From NCBI RefSeq assembly GCF_016428755.1, contig NZ_JAELTI010000041.1, positions 1-41,342 on the forward strand: a stretch of DNA of 41,342 bases. The letters are read 5' to 3'. A program made the translations under genes and the position numbers. The notes beneath the pieces were generated by a model. The model had not been told where the DNA came from, searched no databases, and saw only the letters and a list, made by a program, of their open reading frames with translations. Of this stretch, positions 33,899 through 41,342 are shown one piece after another (position 1 is the first letter of the stretch; each line of letters opens with the position of its first letter). The stretch comes from Allobosea sp. ASV33 (GTDB lineage Bacteria; Pseudomonadota; Alphaproteobacteria; Rhizobiales; Beijerinckiaceae).

Positions 33899-33992
33899 GT
33901 CATCCCGGGCTTGCCCCGGGATCCATCATAAAGCGCCACACCCTCCGATGGATCCCGGATCGGCGCCGCTGACGCGGCTTGTCCGGGATGAC
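33899..33992. repeat. Composite intergenic inverted repeat, class A
   Basis: Starts GTCATCCCGGGCTTGCC, includes GGATCCATC and GATGGATCC, ends TGTCCGGGATGAC. Lies between converging genes. Confidence 0.85.
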
Positions 33993-34029
33993 GATGAGGT
34001 TCTAGCGAAACATTCAAAGACTGCTGGCG

Positions 34030-34986
34030 CTATCGACGCCCGATCCCGTCCAGCACCACCCGCGCAATCGCGATATCCTGCACCGCGATCCCCGTGAGGT
34101 CGGCGATGGTGATATCGTCGTTCGAGCGCCGCGCCGGCACGTCCCCTGCCAGCACCGCCCCCAGCTCGACGCAATCGCCCGCATCGATCAGCCCGACCTT
34201 GGCAGCGGCGGCGAATTCGCCATGGTCGAGGCTCTGCTCCAGCGAATCCGCGATCCGCGTATCGGCAAGCGCCACCAGCGCGCTGTCCAGCTCCTGCTTG
34301 CCCGGCGCATCGGCACCGAGCGCCGTGATATGCGTGCCCGGCCTGATCCAGTCGTCGCGGATGATCGGAGCGGCGGCCGGCGTCACCGTGATCAGCGCAT
34401 CCGATTGCGCGCAGAGCGCTTCCAGTTCTGCCACCGGCTCGATAACGATCCCCTCCCCCGCAAGATCGCTCTTCAGCGCTTCAAGCTTCTCCGGCGAACG
34501 CGCCCATACCGCAAAAAGCGGCTCGCGCTCGCGCAGCAGATGCGCGGCGGCACGAATCTGAAAACGTGCCTGCGTGCCGGCACCCACGATCCCGATCCGG
34601 CGCGCATCGGCCCGCATCCCGGCCCGCGTCGCGATAGCCCCGGCCAGCGCCGTCCTGAGATCGGTGAGCCAAGCCTCGTCGCGCAGGATCGCGACGACCG
34701 CGCCGGTCTCGGCCGAGAGCGCGATCATCATGCCGCTCGTCGTCGGCAGGCCCTTGGCCGGATTGTCGTAGAACCCGGTCGCGATCTTCACGACGAAAAC
34801 GGAATCGCCGGCGATATGGCCGAACTTGATATGGCAGTCGCCATTATGCGCGGGGAAGCCGAGATAGCCGACCGGCGGCATCTGGACCCGGCCGGCAGCC
34901 GCCGCCTTGAACCCCTCTTCCAGCGCGATGAAGGCCCGGTCGAGATCGACGGCGGCCTCGATCTCCGCACGCGACAGGTCAAGCAT
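34030..34986 (-). CDS. Ornithine cyclodeaminase/mu-crystallin family protein, DauB-like
   Basis: 318 residues from ATG 34986. VGYLGFPAHNGDCHIKFGH near 45-65 and VVVAILRDEAWLTDLRTALAGA precede the Rossmann segment IGIVGAGTQARFQIRAAAHLLRE near 130-150, then the TVTPAAAPIIRDDWIRPGTHITALGADAPGKQELD core. The family includes ornithine cyclodeaminase, alanine dehydrogenase and the NAD(P)H-dependent arginine-forming DauB of Pseudomonas aeruginosa. A DauB-like role (reducing a 2-oxoacid or imine) is suggested because the gene follows a DauR-type regulator and overlaps it by 8 bases, as in the dau arrangement. Exact substrate undetermined. Confidence 0.9.
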   Translation of the reverse strand: MLDLSRAEIEAAVDLDRAFIALEEGFKAAAAGRVQMPPVGYLGFPAHNGDCHIKFGHIAGDSVFVVKIATGFYDNPAKGLPTTSGMMIALSAETGAVVAILRDEAWLTDLRTALAGAIATRAGMRADARRIGIVGAGTQARFQIRAAAHLLREREPLFAVWARSPEKLEALKSDLAGEGIVIEPVAELEALCAQSDALITVTPAAAPIIRDDWIRPGTHITALGADAPGKQELDSALVALADTRIADSLEQSLDHGEFAAAAKVGLIDAGDCVELGAVLAGDVPARRSNDDITIADLTGIAVQDIAIARVVLDGIGRR

Positions 34987-35596
34987 CCGGGGTCTCGTTG
35001 GCCTGGTTGAGGTAGTTGTAGACGGTCGCGCGAGCGAGCCCGAGGATGCGCGAGATATAGGCGGCGGCATTGCGGCCACCGAAGGCACCGTTGGCGGCGA
35101 GGTCCGCGACCAGCTCGCGCTTCTCGGCCCGGCTGAGGCTGGTCACGGCAAGGCCGCGGCTTTGCGTCCATTGCTGCACGAACTCGTTGATGCGCTCGTG
35201 CCAGTCTTCCTTGAACAGCGCCTGCGGCTTCTCGGCACCGGCCGGCACCGTCGCAAAGGCATGGAGTGTCTGCATCAGCGCATGGAACTGCGAGACATCG
35301 ACATTGATGCAGAGCACGCCGATCGCCTTGGCCCCGGCCGAGAGCACGATGCTGATCGATTTCAGCCGCCGCCCGTCCCAGTTCACCTTCTCATAGGGAC
35401 CGATGATCGTCTCATTCGGATCGAAGCCGATCTCGTCGAGCAGGGACGGCTCGCCCAGCACGCGCTGCGAGAAATTGCCGGCAATATGCACGACGCTCTG
35501 CGAGCCCAAATCATGCAGGACGACCTCGGCATGCGGCCGGAACAGCAGCGCCACCGCATCGCAGACCGGCAGATAGGGGGCGAGTTCCGGCGTCAT
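34979..35596 (-). CDS. YheO/DauR-type transcription regulator
   Basis: 205 residues. The N-terminal YheO-like PAS sensor (about 5-115: PYLPVCDAVALLFRPHAEVVLHDL, VVHIAGNFSQR, IGPYEKVNWDGRRLKSISIVL) is followed by a C-terminal HTH_22-type domain (SRAEKRELVADLAANGAFGGRNAAAYISRILGLARATVYNYLNQ, about 155-198). The family includes DauR, a repressor of D-arginine use in Pseudomonas. Its start is 8 bases after the aminotransferase-2 stop and its stop overlaps the OCD-like gene, so all three are one transcript. It probably governs this island; the two palindromes upstream of the aminotransferases are its most likely sites, by inference. Confidence 0.92.
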   Translation of the reverse strand: MTPELAPYLPVCDAVALLFRPHAEVVLHDLGSQSVVHIAGNFSQRVLGEPSLLDEIGFDPNETIIGPYEKVNWDGRRLKSISIVLSAGAKAIGVLCINVDVSQFHALMQTLHAFATVPAGAEKPQALFKEDWHERINEFVQQWTQSRGLAVTSLSRAEKRELVADLAANGAFGGRNAAAYISRILGLARATVYNYLNQANETPDA

Positions 35597-35604
35597 GCGT
35601 AAGC

Positions 35605-36720
35605 CTAGCGCGGCTGCGACTTGAGATAGTCGCTCAAGCGCTCCAGCCCGGCCGAGAGATGGTCTCCGGGCGCGCCGATGCCTATGCGGATATAGCCGTC
35701 CATCCCATAGACGTCGCCCGGCAGCAGCATGATCCCGCGCTCCTCACGCAAACGGTGAACCAGCTCGGTCGAGTTCATCGAGTGGCTGTACTTGATGAAG
35801 GCCATGCCGCCGGCCTTGGGCGGCACGAAGGAGAAGAACTCCTCGTTCGCCTTCACCCAATTGGTGAGCAGCGCGAGGTTCTCCCGCAGGATGGTCTTGC
35901 TCCGCTGCAGGATCTCGGCGCGCTTGCCCGGCTGCACGACGATGCGGGCGATATGTTCGCTCAGCGCGCTCGTGGTGATCGAGGTGTAGTCCTTGTTCTG
36001 CCAGGCGGTGTAGATGTCCTTGGCCGGGCCGACCAGCCAGCCGATGCGCAGGCCGGGCAGCGCCATCGCCTTGGAGAGCCCGCTGGTGACGATCGCCTTC
36101 TCGTAGAGATCGGCGAAGCTGGGCGGCTCGTCGGTTTCGAGTTCGGCGCCCTTGTAGACCTCGTCGGCATGGAGATAGCAGCCCTGCGCCCGGGCGATCT
36201 CGACCAGCGCATCCATCGTCTCGCGCGACAGCAGGCTGCCGGTCGGGTTGTTCGGGTTGCAGATGGTCATCAGCTTGGTACGCGGCGTGATGGCACGGCG
36301 AACCTCGTCGAGATCGGGCGTCCAGCCCAGCTCCTCGCGCAGCTTCACTTCCTTGACGGTGGCGCCGATCGCCCGCGCCCAGCCCCAGATCTGCAGGTAG
36401 TTCGGCACGAAGACGACGATCTCGTCGCCCGGCTCGATCAGCGACATCACCATCAGGAAATTGGCTTCGGCCGAGCCATTGGTGACGATCACCTCGTCCG
36501 AAGTCCGCTTCCGATAGAGCTTGGCGATGTCCTCGCGCAATTCGACCGCGCCATTGGTCCAGCCATAGCCGAGCTCGACCTCCATCAGCTTCGCGCGCTG
36601 CTCCGGGCTGAGCAATTCGTTCAGCGAATAGGGATGGACGCCGCTATCCGAGAGATTGAACTCGACAGTGTTCTCGTAGAGCGACTGGATGCGCTCCAGG
36701 GTGAATTCTTCGATCTTCAT
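35605..36720 (-). CDS. Class I/II pyridoxal-phosphate aminotransferase 2
   Basis: 371 residues from ATG 36720 (MKIEEFTLERIQSLYENTVE). PLP motifs: TNGSAEANFLMV near 90, NPNNPTGSLLSRE near 160, DEVYKGAELE near 192, and SGLSKAMALPGLRIGW near 220 with the Schiff-base lysine. C-terminal GYIRIGIGAPGDHLSAGL provides the carboxylate arginine. It is related to aminotransferase 1 along its whole length. It is the first gene of a leftward unit with the regulator and the OCD-like gene, and it diverges from argH. The substrate is unknown; keeping two paralogues in one cluster suggests different amino acids or different steps. Confidence 0.93.
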   Translation of the reverse strand: MKIEEFTLERIQSLYENTVEFNLSDSGVHPYSLNELLSPEQRAKLMEVELGYGWTNGAVELREDIAKLYRKRTSDEVIVTNGSAEANFLMVMSLIEPGDEIVVFVPNYLQIWGWARAIGATVKEVKLREELGWTPDLDEVRRAITPRTKLMTICNPNNPTGSLLSRETMDALVEIARAQGCYLHADEVYKGAELETDEPPSFADLYEKAIVTSGLSKAMALPGLRIGWLVGPAKDIYTAWQNKDYTSITTSALSEHIARIVVQPGKRAEILQRSKTILRENLALLTNWVKANEEFFSFVPPKAGGMAFIKYSHSMNSTELVHRLREERGIMLLPGDVYGMDGYIRIGIGAPGDHLSAGLERLSDYLKSQPR

Positions 36721-36762
36721 GCTGCCCGTCCCGCGCCGGCCGATCCGCCGCATCTGCCTGCG

Positions 36763-36790
36763 AGTATGATGAGCATGATTTAGACGTCAA
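36763..36790 (-). promoter_or_regulatory. Candidate promoter of aminotransferase 2-regulator-OCD
   Basis: Minus strand TTGACG (36785-36790) and CATACT (36763-36768) with a 16-base spacer, 43 bases before the ATG. The shared palindrome ends just upstream of the -35. Confidence 0.5.
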
Positions 36791-36796
36791 GGTCGA

Positions 36797-36817
36797 TTTT
36801 GGAATTTACAGTCCAAA
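36797..36817. promoter_or_regulatory. Palindromic operator in the aminotransferase 2/argH divergent region
   Basis: On the minus strand TTGGACT, a 6-base gap, then TCCAAA, followed by CCTTGACG. The site upstream of aminotransferase 1 reads TTGGACT, 5 bases, TCCAAA, then CCTTGACC. Could serve both divergent units. Confidence 0.65.
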
Positions 36818-36870
36818 TCGCGATCGCTATCCATGTCGGCGACGTCAAAGCCGCTCCCGGAGAGCCCATC

Positions 36871-38289
36871 ATGTCCGACCAGAACCCCGGTGCCAACAAG
36901 ATGTGGGGCGGCCGCTTCACGACGGCTCCGGCCGATGTGATGCGCAGGATCAATCCCTCGATCGGCTTCGACTACAGGCTCTATCGGCAGGACATCGCCG
37001 CGTCCAAGACCCATGCCGCGATGCTCGCCCGCCAGGGCATCATCGCCAGCGCCGACAACGAGCGCATCCAGGCCGGGCTCGACCAGATCCGCGGCGAGAT
37101 CGACCGCGGCGAGCTGCAATTCAGCATCGACCTCGAGGACATCCACATGAACGTGGAAGCCCGCCTCAAGGAGATCATCGGCGAGCCGGCCGGGCGCCTG
37201 CACACCGCCCGCAGCCGCAACGACCAGGCGGTCACCGATGTCCGCCTCTGGATGCGCGACGCGATCGATGCTCTCGACGGCGCCATCCGCAACATGCAGC
37301 AGGCCCTGATCGAGCGGGCGAGCGAGCATGCCGATACGATCATGCCGGGCTTCACCCATATGCAGGTCGCCCAGCCCGTGACCTTCGGCCACCACCTGAT
37401 GGCCTATGTCGAGATGTTCGGCCGCGACCGGGAGCGCCTGGCCGGCGCGCGCCAGCGCGCCAATGTCTCGCCGCTCGGCGCCGCCGCGCTCGCCGGCACC
37501 GCCTTCCCGATCGACCGGCAGTTCACTGCAACCGAGCTCGGCTTCGCCCGGCCGACCGAGAACTCGATGGATTCGGTCGGCGCGCGCGACCATATCTGCG
37601 AATTGCTGTTCTGCTGCTCGATGCTGGCCGTGCATCTCTCGCGCCTCAACGAGGAGATCACGCTCTGGTGCAGCGACGGCTTCCGCTTCATCGCGCTTTC
37701 GGACGCCTTCACCACCGGTTCCTCGATCATGCCGCAGAAGCGCAATCCCGACGCCGCCGAGCTGGTACGCGGCAAGACCGGCCGCGTCGTCGGCTCGCTC
37801 ACCGGCATGCTGGTGATGGTCAAGGGTCTGCCGATGACCTTCATGAAGGACATGCAGGAGGATAAGGAGCCGATGTTCGACGCGCTGGAGACGGTCGAGC
37901 TCTGCGTCGCCGCCACCACCGGCATGATCCGCGATCTCACCGTGCGCCCCGAGGGTATGCGCGCCTTCCTCGACCGCGGCTTCCCGACCGCGACAGACCT
38001 CGCCGACTGGCTGGTGCGCGAGGCCGGCATCCCCTTCCGCGACGCCCATCACATCACCGCCCGGGTCGTCGCGCTGGCCGAGGCCAAGGGCTGCACCTTG
38101 CAGGCGCTCGACCTCGACGCCATGCGCTCGGTCGATCCCCGGATCAGCGAAGCGGTGTTCGAGGTGCTGGCGCCGGAGCATTCGGTCCGCAGCCGCCGCA
38201 GCTATGGCGGCACCGCGCCGGACACCGTCCGCGAGGCGATCGAGCGGGCGAAGCAGCGCTGGCTGTCCGGCGAGCCGATCCAGGCCTAG
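36871..38289 (+). CDS. argH: Argininosuccinate lyase
   Basis: 472 residues. ATG 36871 has GGAGAG 6 bases upstream; [24 protein letters not shown] is the conserved ArgH N-terminus. Also present: [11 protein letters not shown] near 92, [20 protein letters not shown] near 114-133, [20 protein letters not shown] near 155-175, and the signature [20 protein letters not shown] near 285-305 with the catalytic serine. It splits argininosuccinate into arginine and fumarate. The usual argH context (lysA and a small lipoprotein) is missing, so this may be a second, catabolic copy or a relocated one. It is followed 317 bases later by the trimodular gene. Confidence 0.95.
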   Translation: MSDQNPGANKMWGGRFTTAPADVMRRINPSIGFDYRLYRQDIAASKTHAAMLARQGIIASADNERIQAGLDQIRGEIDRGELQFSIDLEDIHMNVEARLKEIIGEPAGRLHTARSRNDQAVTDVRLWMRDAIDALDGAIRNMQQALIERASEHADTIMPGFTHMQVAQPVTFGHHLMAYVEMFGRDRERLAGARQRANVSPLGAAALAGTAFPIDRQFTATELGFARPTENSMDSVGARDHICELLFCCSMLAVHLSRLNEEITLWCSDGFRFIALSDAFTTGSSIMPQKRNPDAAELVRGKTGRVVGSLTGMLVMVKGLPMTFMKDMQEDKEPMFDALETVELCVAATTGMIRDLTVRPEGMRAFLDRGFPTATDLADWLVREAGIPFRDAHHITARVVALAEAKGCTLQALDLDAMRSVDPRISEAVFEVLAPEHSVRSRRSYGGTAPDTVREAIERAKQRWLSGEPIQA

Positions 38290-38291
38290 TT

Positions 38292-38420
38292 GTCATTCCG
38301 GGGCTTCGCGCAGCGAAGAACCCGGAATCCACGACTGGGCGAGCAGCCCGCGACGGACCACAGGATGTCTCACCCGGTCGTGGGTTCCGGGTTCACGCCT
38401 CCGGCGCGCCCCGGAATGAC
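38292..38420. repeat. Composite intergenic inverted repeat, variant
   Basis: Starts GTCATTCCGGGGCTTCGCG with an internal GCGCAGCGAAG, GGGTTCCGGG words near the centre, and ends CCCCGGAATGAC. Same GTCAT...ATGAC frame as the other elements. Between argH and the trimodular gene. Confidence 0.75.
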
Positions 38421-38606
38421 AAACGGGGCGGCAGATCGAAAGCATCCAAGTCGCCCTCGCCCCACGCAACCCGGCGGCCGCCGCCCCGCAAACTTTGCGG
38501 GAGCAAACCGGCCGGCTTTCTGGCTATGGATGACGGCGCCAGTCGATTCGACCGGGCCTGAGGAAACGAGCGCGGAGCCATGCAGCTCGGCGGCGGGGGA
38601 GAGATG

Positions 38607-41342
38607 ATGGAACACGTCTGGTTGCGTGGGGTGGCCGAGCAGTTCGGCATCGCTGGCGGGCTGCGGCAGCTCGGCGGCGAATACGATCTCAACTTCCGCG
38701 GCCGGACCAGCGAGGGCGACGTCATCGTCAAGGCGATGCGCCCGCAGGGCGAGCCCGCCCTCGTCGACCAGCAATGCGCCGCGATCAGTCATGCGCTCGC
38801 GGCCGATCCGACGCTGCCACTGCCGCGCCTCCTCCCCGCCGAGGGCAAGAGTTTCTGGCAAAACGTGCCGGATGCCCAGGGCCAGCAGCGCATGGTCTGG
38901 GTCCAGTGCGCCTTCACGGGCATCCCGATGGGCGAAGCCGGGCCGCAGCCGCACTCAGTCCTCGCCGAACTCGGCGCGCTGACCGCGCGGCTCGACCTTG
39001 CGCTCCGCGATTTCAAGGTCACGGCAGCACCGGATGCGGCGAAATGGGACCTGACCGAGGCCGCCTGGATCAAGCCGCATCTCGAGGTGCTGGAAGGCTC
39101 GCGCCGTGCGCTCGTGGCCGACATCGTCGCGGCCTTCGAGGCCCTCAAGCCCGCGCTCGACAAGCTGCCGCGCCAGACCATCCATAACGACCTCAACGAC
39201 TTCAATATCCTCGTCGAGCCGCGCCTCGGCGAACCCGCCCGCATCAGCGGCCTGATCGATTTCGGCGACATGACCAATGGCCCGCGCGTCTGCGAGATCG
39301 CCATCGCCGCGGCCTATGCCATCCTTGACCACGAAACACCGGAAGCGGCGCTCGCGGCCCTCGTCGCCGGCTATCACGGCGTCTCTCCGCTGAGCGCCGA
39401 GGAGATCGGCCTGATCTGGCCGCTCGTCCGGATGCGCCTCGCGGTCAGCGTCGTGAACTCGACGATCGAGGCCAAGGGCCGCCCGAACGACCCCTATGTC
39501 ACGATCTCGCAGGCTCCGGCCTGGCGCCTGCTCGAAAACCCGGCCATCGACGGCGAATTGATGGGCGCGCGCCTGCGCAATGCCTGCGGCCTGCCGGTCA
39601 CCGATGCCGCCGGCCGCATCGCAGGCTGGATCGCCGGGCAGCGCGGCAGCTTCGCACCCGTGCTCGGCCGTTCGCTCGACGGCCTGCCCGTTGGTTCGCT
39701 CGGCGTCGCCGAGGCGACGATCCCGCAGAACCCGTTCGAACTGCGCGCCGACGAAGCCCGCAATCTCGGCACCGGGCTCGGCATCACCTCGCAGTGGTGG
39801 CTCGGCCAATATGGCGAGCCGCGGCTGGTCTATACCGACAAGGCCTTCCGCAAGGGCCGCTGGCTCGCCTCGAACCGGCGCACGATCCATATGGCCGTCG
39901 ATGTCTTCGGCCCGGCCGGGGAGCCCGTCCGTGCGCCTCTCGCCGGCAAGGTCGCGCTGGCGGAGAACCGCAAGGGCCATCTCGACTATGGCGGCGTCGT
40001 CATCCTCGAGCACCGCACGCCCGCGGGCGACGTCTTCCACACGCTCTACGGCCATCTCGCGGCGGACGGCGCGGCCAAGCTGAAGCCAGGCCAGGAGATC
40101 GCCGCCGGCGAGGCCTTCGCCAGGCTCGGTCCGGCCGAGGAGAATGGCGGCTGGGAGCCGCATCTGCATTTCCAGCTCGCGCTGACGCTGGACGGCATGG
40201 GCCATGACTGGCCGGGCGTCGCCGATCCCGACGACTGGGCGCTCTGGCAGGCGATCTGCCCGAACCCCGCCGCCCTGCTGAACCTGCCGGACGATGTCGT
40301 CGCCTATCAGGCGATCGACGAGGCCGCGTTGCTGGCCGAGCGCAAGGCCCGCTTCGGCGCCAATCTGAAGCTGAGTTACAAGCGGCCGATCACCTTCCTG
40401 CGCGGCTGGCGCCATCATCTCTTCGACGCGATGGGCCGGCCCTATCTCGACGCCTATAACAACGTGCCGCATGTCGGCCACGCCCATCCGCGCATCCGCA
40501 AGGTCGCGATGGACCAGCTCGCGCGGATGAACTCCAACACGCGCTACCTGCACCCGGCGCCGATGGCTCTGGCCGAGCGCCTGACCGCAAAGCTCCCCAA
40601 AGAGCTGGAGGTCTGCTTCTTCGTGAATTCCGGCTCGGAAGCGAACGAGCTGGCACTGCGCCTCGCCCGTGCGGCGAGCGGCGGCTACGACATCGTCACG
40701 CCCGATCACGGCTATCACGGCAACACCACCGGCGCGATCGACATCTCCGCCTACAAGTTCAACAAGCCGAACATGGGCGGCCGCAAGCCCTGGGTGCAGC
40801 TCGTCGATGTCGCCGACGACTATCGCGGCCGCTTCCGCCGTGACGACCCCGACCGGGCGCTCCACTACGCCGAGCAGGTCGACGGCGCGCTCGCGGCCAT
40901 CGCTGCGCGCGGCGGCAAGGTCGCGGGCTTCATCGCCGAGACCTTCCCGAGCGTCGGCGGCCAGATCATCCCGCCGCCCGGCTATCTCGCCGCGGTCTAC
41001 GAACGCATCCGTGCCGCCGGCGGCATCTGCATCGCCGACGAGGTGCAGACGGGCTTAGGCCGTCTCGGCGACTATTATTTCGGCTTCGAGCAGCAGGACG
41101 TGCAACCTGATATCGTCGTGCTCGGCAAGCCGCTCGGCAACGGCCACCCGATCGGCGCGGTCATCACCACCCGCGCCATCGCCGAGCGCTTCGCGGAAGG
41201 TCCCGAGTATTTCTCGACCTTCGGCGGTTCGAACCTCTCCTGCCGCATCGCCGCCGAGGTGCTCGACATCGTCGAGGAGGAAGGGCTTTCGGCCAATGCC
41301 AAGGCGATGGGCGACAAGCTGCTCGCCGGCATGCGCGCGCTG
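38607..41342 (+). CDS. Trimodular kinase / M23 peptidase-fold / class III aminotransferase (partial, runs off the window)
   Basis: Open frame of 912 codons to the window edge. Residues 1-300: aminoglycoside phosphotransferase-like kinase with HNDLNDFNIL (H193, D195) and LIDFGD (D218). Residues 415-530: M23/LytM fold with HMAVD (H428, D432), YGHL (H483) and HLHF (H519, H521), so its zinc and catalytic residues are intact. From about 590: class III aminotransferase with NSGSEANELALRLAR, GYHGNTTGAIDIS, IADEVQTGLGRLG and the PLP lysine in LGKPLGNGHPIGA (K841). The first and last domains match the hydroxylysine kinase and phospho-lyase families (human HYKK and PHYKPL). GGGGGA lies 6 bases before ATG 38607; ATG 38604 and 38580 are in-frame alternatives. 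No signal peptide. Confidence 0.9.
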   Translation, partial: MEHVWLRGVAEQFGIAGGLRQLGGEYDLNFRGRTSEGDVIVKAMRPQGEPALVDQQCAAISHALAADPTLPLPRLLPAEGKSFWQNVPDAQGQQRMVWVQCAFTGIPMGEAGPQPHSVLAELGALTARLDLALRDFKVTAAPDAAKWDLTEAAWIKPHLEVLEGSRRALVADIVAAFEALKPALDKLPRQTIHNDLNDFNILVEPRLGEPARISGLIDFGDMTNGPRVCEIAIAAAYAILDHETPEAALAALVAGYHGVSPLSAEEIGLIWPLVRMRLAVSVVNSTIEAKGRPNDPYVTISQAPAWRLLENPAIDGELMGARLRNACGLPVTDAAGRIAGWIAGQRGSFAPVLGRSLDGLPVGSLGVAEATIPQNPFELRADEARNLGTGLGITSQWWLGQYGEPRLVYTDKAFRKGRWLASNRRTIHMAVDVFGPAGEPVRAPLAGKVALAENRKGHLDYGGVVILEHRTPAGDVFHTLYGHLAADGAAKLKPGQEIAAGEAFARLGPAEENGGWEPHLHFQLALTLDGMGHDWPGVADPDDWALWQAICPNPAALLNLPDDVVAYQAIDEAALLAERKARFGANLKLSYKRPITFLRGWRHHLFDAMGRPYLDAYNNVPHVGHAHPRIRKVAMDQLARMNSNTRYLHPAPMALAERLTAKLPKELEVCFFVNSGSEANELALRLARAASGGYDIVTPDHGYHGNTTGAIDISAYKFNKPNMGGRKPWVQLVDVADDYRGRFRRDDPDRALHYAEQVDGALAAIAARGGKVAGFIAETFPSVGGQIIPPPGYLAAVYERIRAAGGICIADEVQTGLGRLGDYYFGFEQQDVQPDIVVLGKPLGNGHPIGAVITTRAIAERFAEGPEYFSTFGGSNLSCRIAAEVLDIVEEEGLSANAKAMGDKLLAGMRAL

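Noticed and set aside
34030-36720. Ectoine-utilisation cluster (eut/doe)
   Set aside because: An OCD-like gene and aminotransferases occur there too, but the M24 hydrolase, deacetylase and threonine dehydratase-like genes are absent.
38955-40865. 636-residue open frame on the minus strand
   Set aside because: Antisense to the trimodular kinase-M23-aminotransferase gene, which is clearly real.

Overview
The window is GC-rich chromosomal DNA of an alphaproteobacterium, most likely a Hyphomicrobiales (Rhizobiales) member close to Bosea. This rests on gene content and order: an Irr-type iron regulator with ICE-box operators, rluD followed by rpoH, a hemD/Mic60/hemY operon divergent from tsaD-gpsA, DUF2125, an AprI/Inh-type lipoprotein, a two-domain cold-shock protein, and many rhizobial-style intergenic palindromes. 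No rRNA, tRNA, prophage, insertion sequence or CRISPR array was seen.

Layout. 1-4.5 kb: tail of an unknown gene, a ChaC-like gamma-glutamylcyclotransferase, a DUF2125 protein, rpoH and rluD. 4.5-12.3 kb: a leftward heme/membrane operon (37-aa Cys-rich ORF, HemD-Mic60 fusion, HemY) diverges from tsaD-gpsA-small protein-EVE; a DUF2235 hydrolase follows. 12.5-17.2 kb: acetyl-CoA synthetase, AprI-like lipoprotein, GNAT, double cold-shock protein. 17.3-18.9 kb: an iron module (irr-bfd, then bfr) with two near-perfect Irr operators. 19-22.8 kb: an EmrAB-type efflux operon divergent from its TetR regulator, with two matching operators. 22.8-27.5 kb: a periplasmic protein, a DMT permease, asd and two uncharacterised proteins. 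27.7-32 kb: an AceE-type 2-oxoacid dehydrogenase E1 and an AbgB-like M20 amidohydrolase.

32.2-41.3 kb looks like one amino-acid catabolic island: two related class I aminotransferases, an ornithine cyclodeaminase/DauB-like dehydrogenase, a YheO/DauR-type regulator, an argininosuccinate lyase, and a protein (cut by the window end) that joins a small-molecule kinase, an M23 peptidase fold and a class III aminotransferase. The two aminotransferase promoter regions share a palindrome (half-sites TTGGAC and TCCAAA) placed just upstream of a CCTTGAC element. This is the best candidate here for an undescribed regulated pathway.

Ten composite inverted repeats, nearly all opening with GTCAT and closing with ATGAC, occupy gaps between genes, one of them inside the efflux operon. 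Second-tier points of interest are the HemD-Mic60 fusion with its translationally coupled Cys-rich leader ORF and the Cys-rich tail of Bfd.
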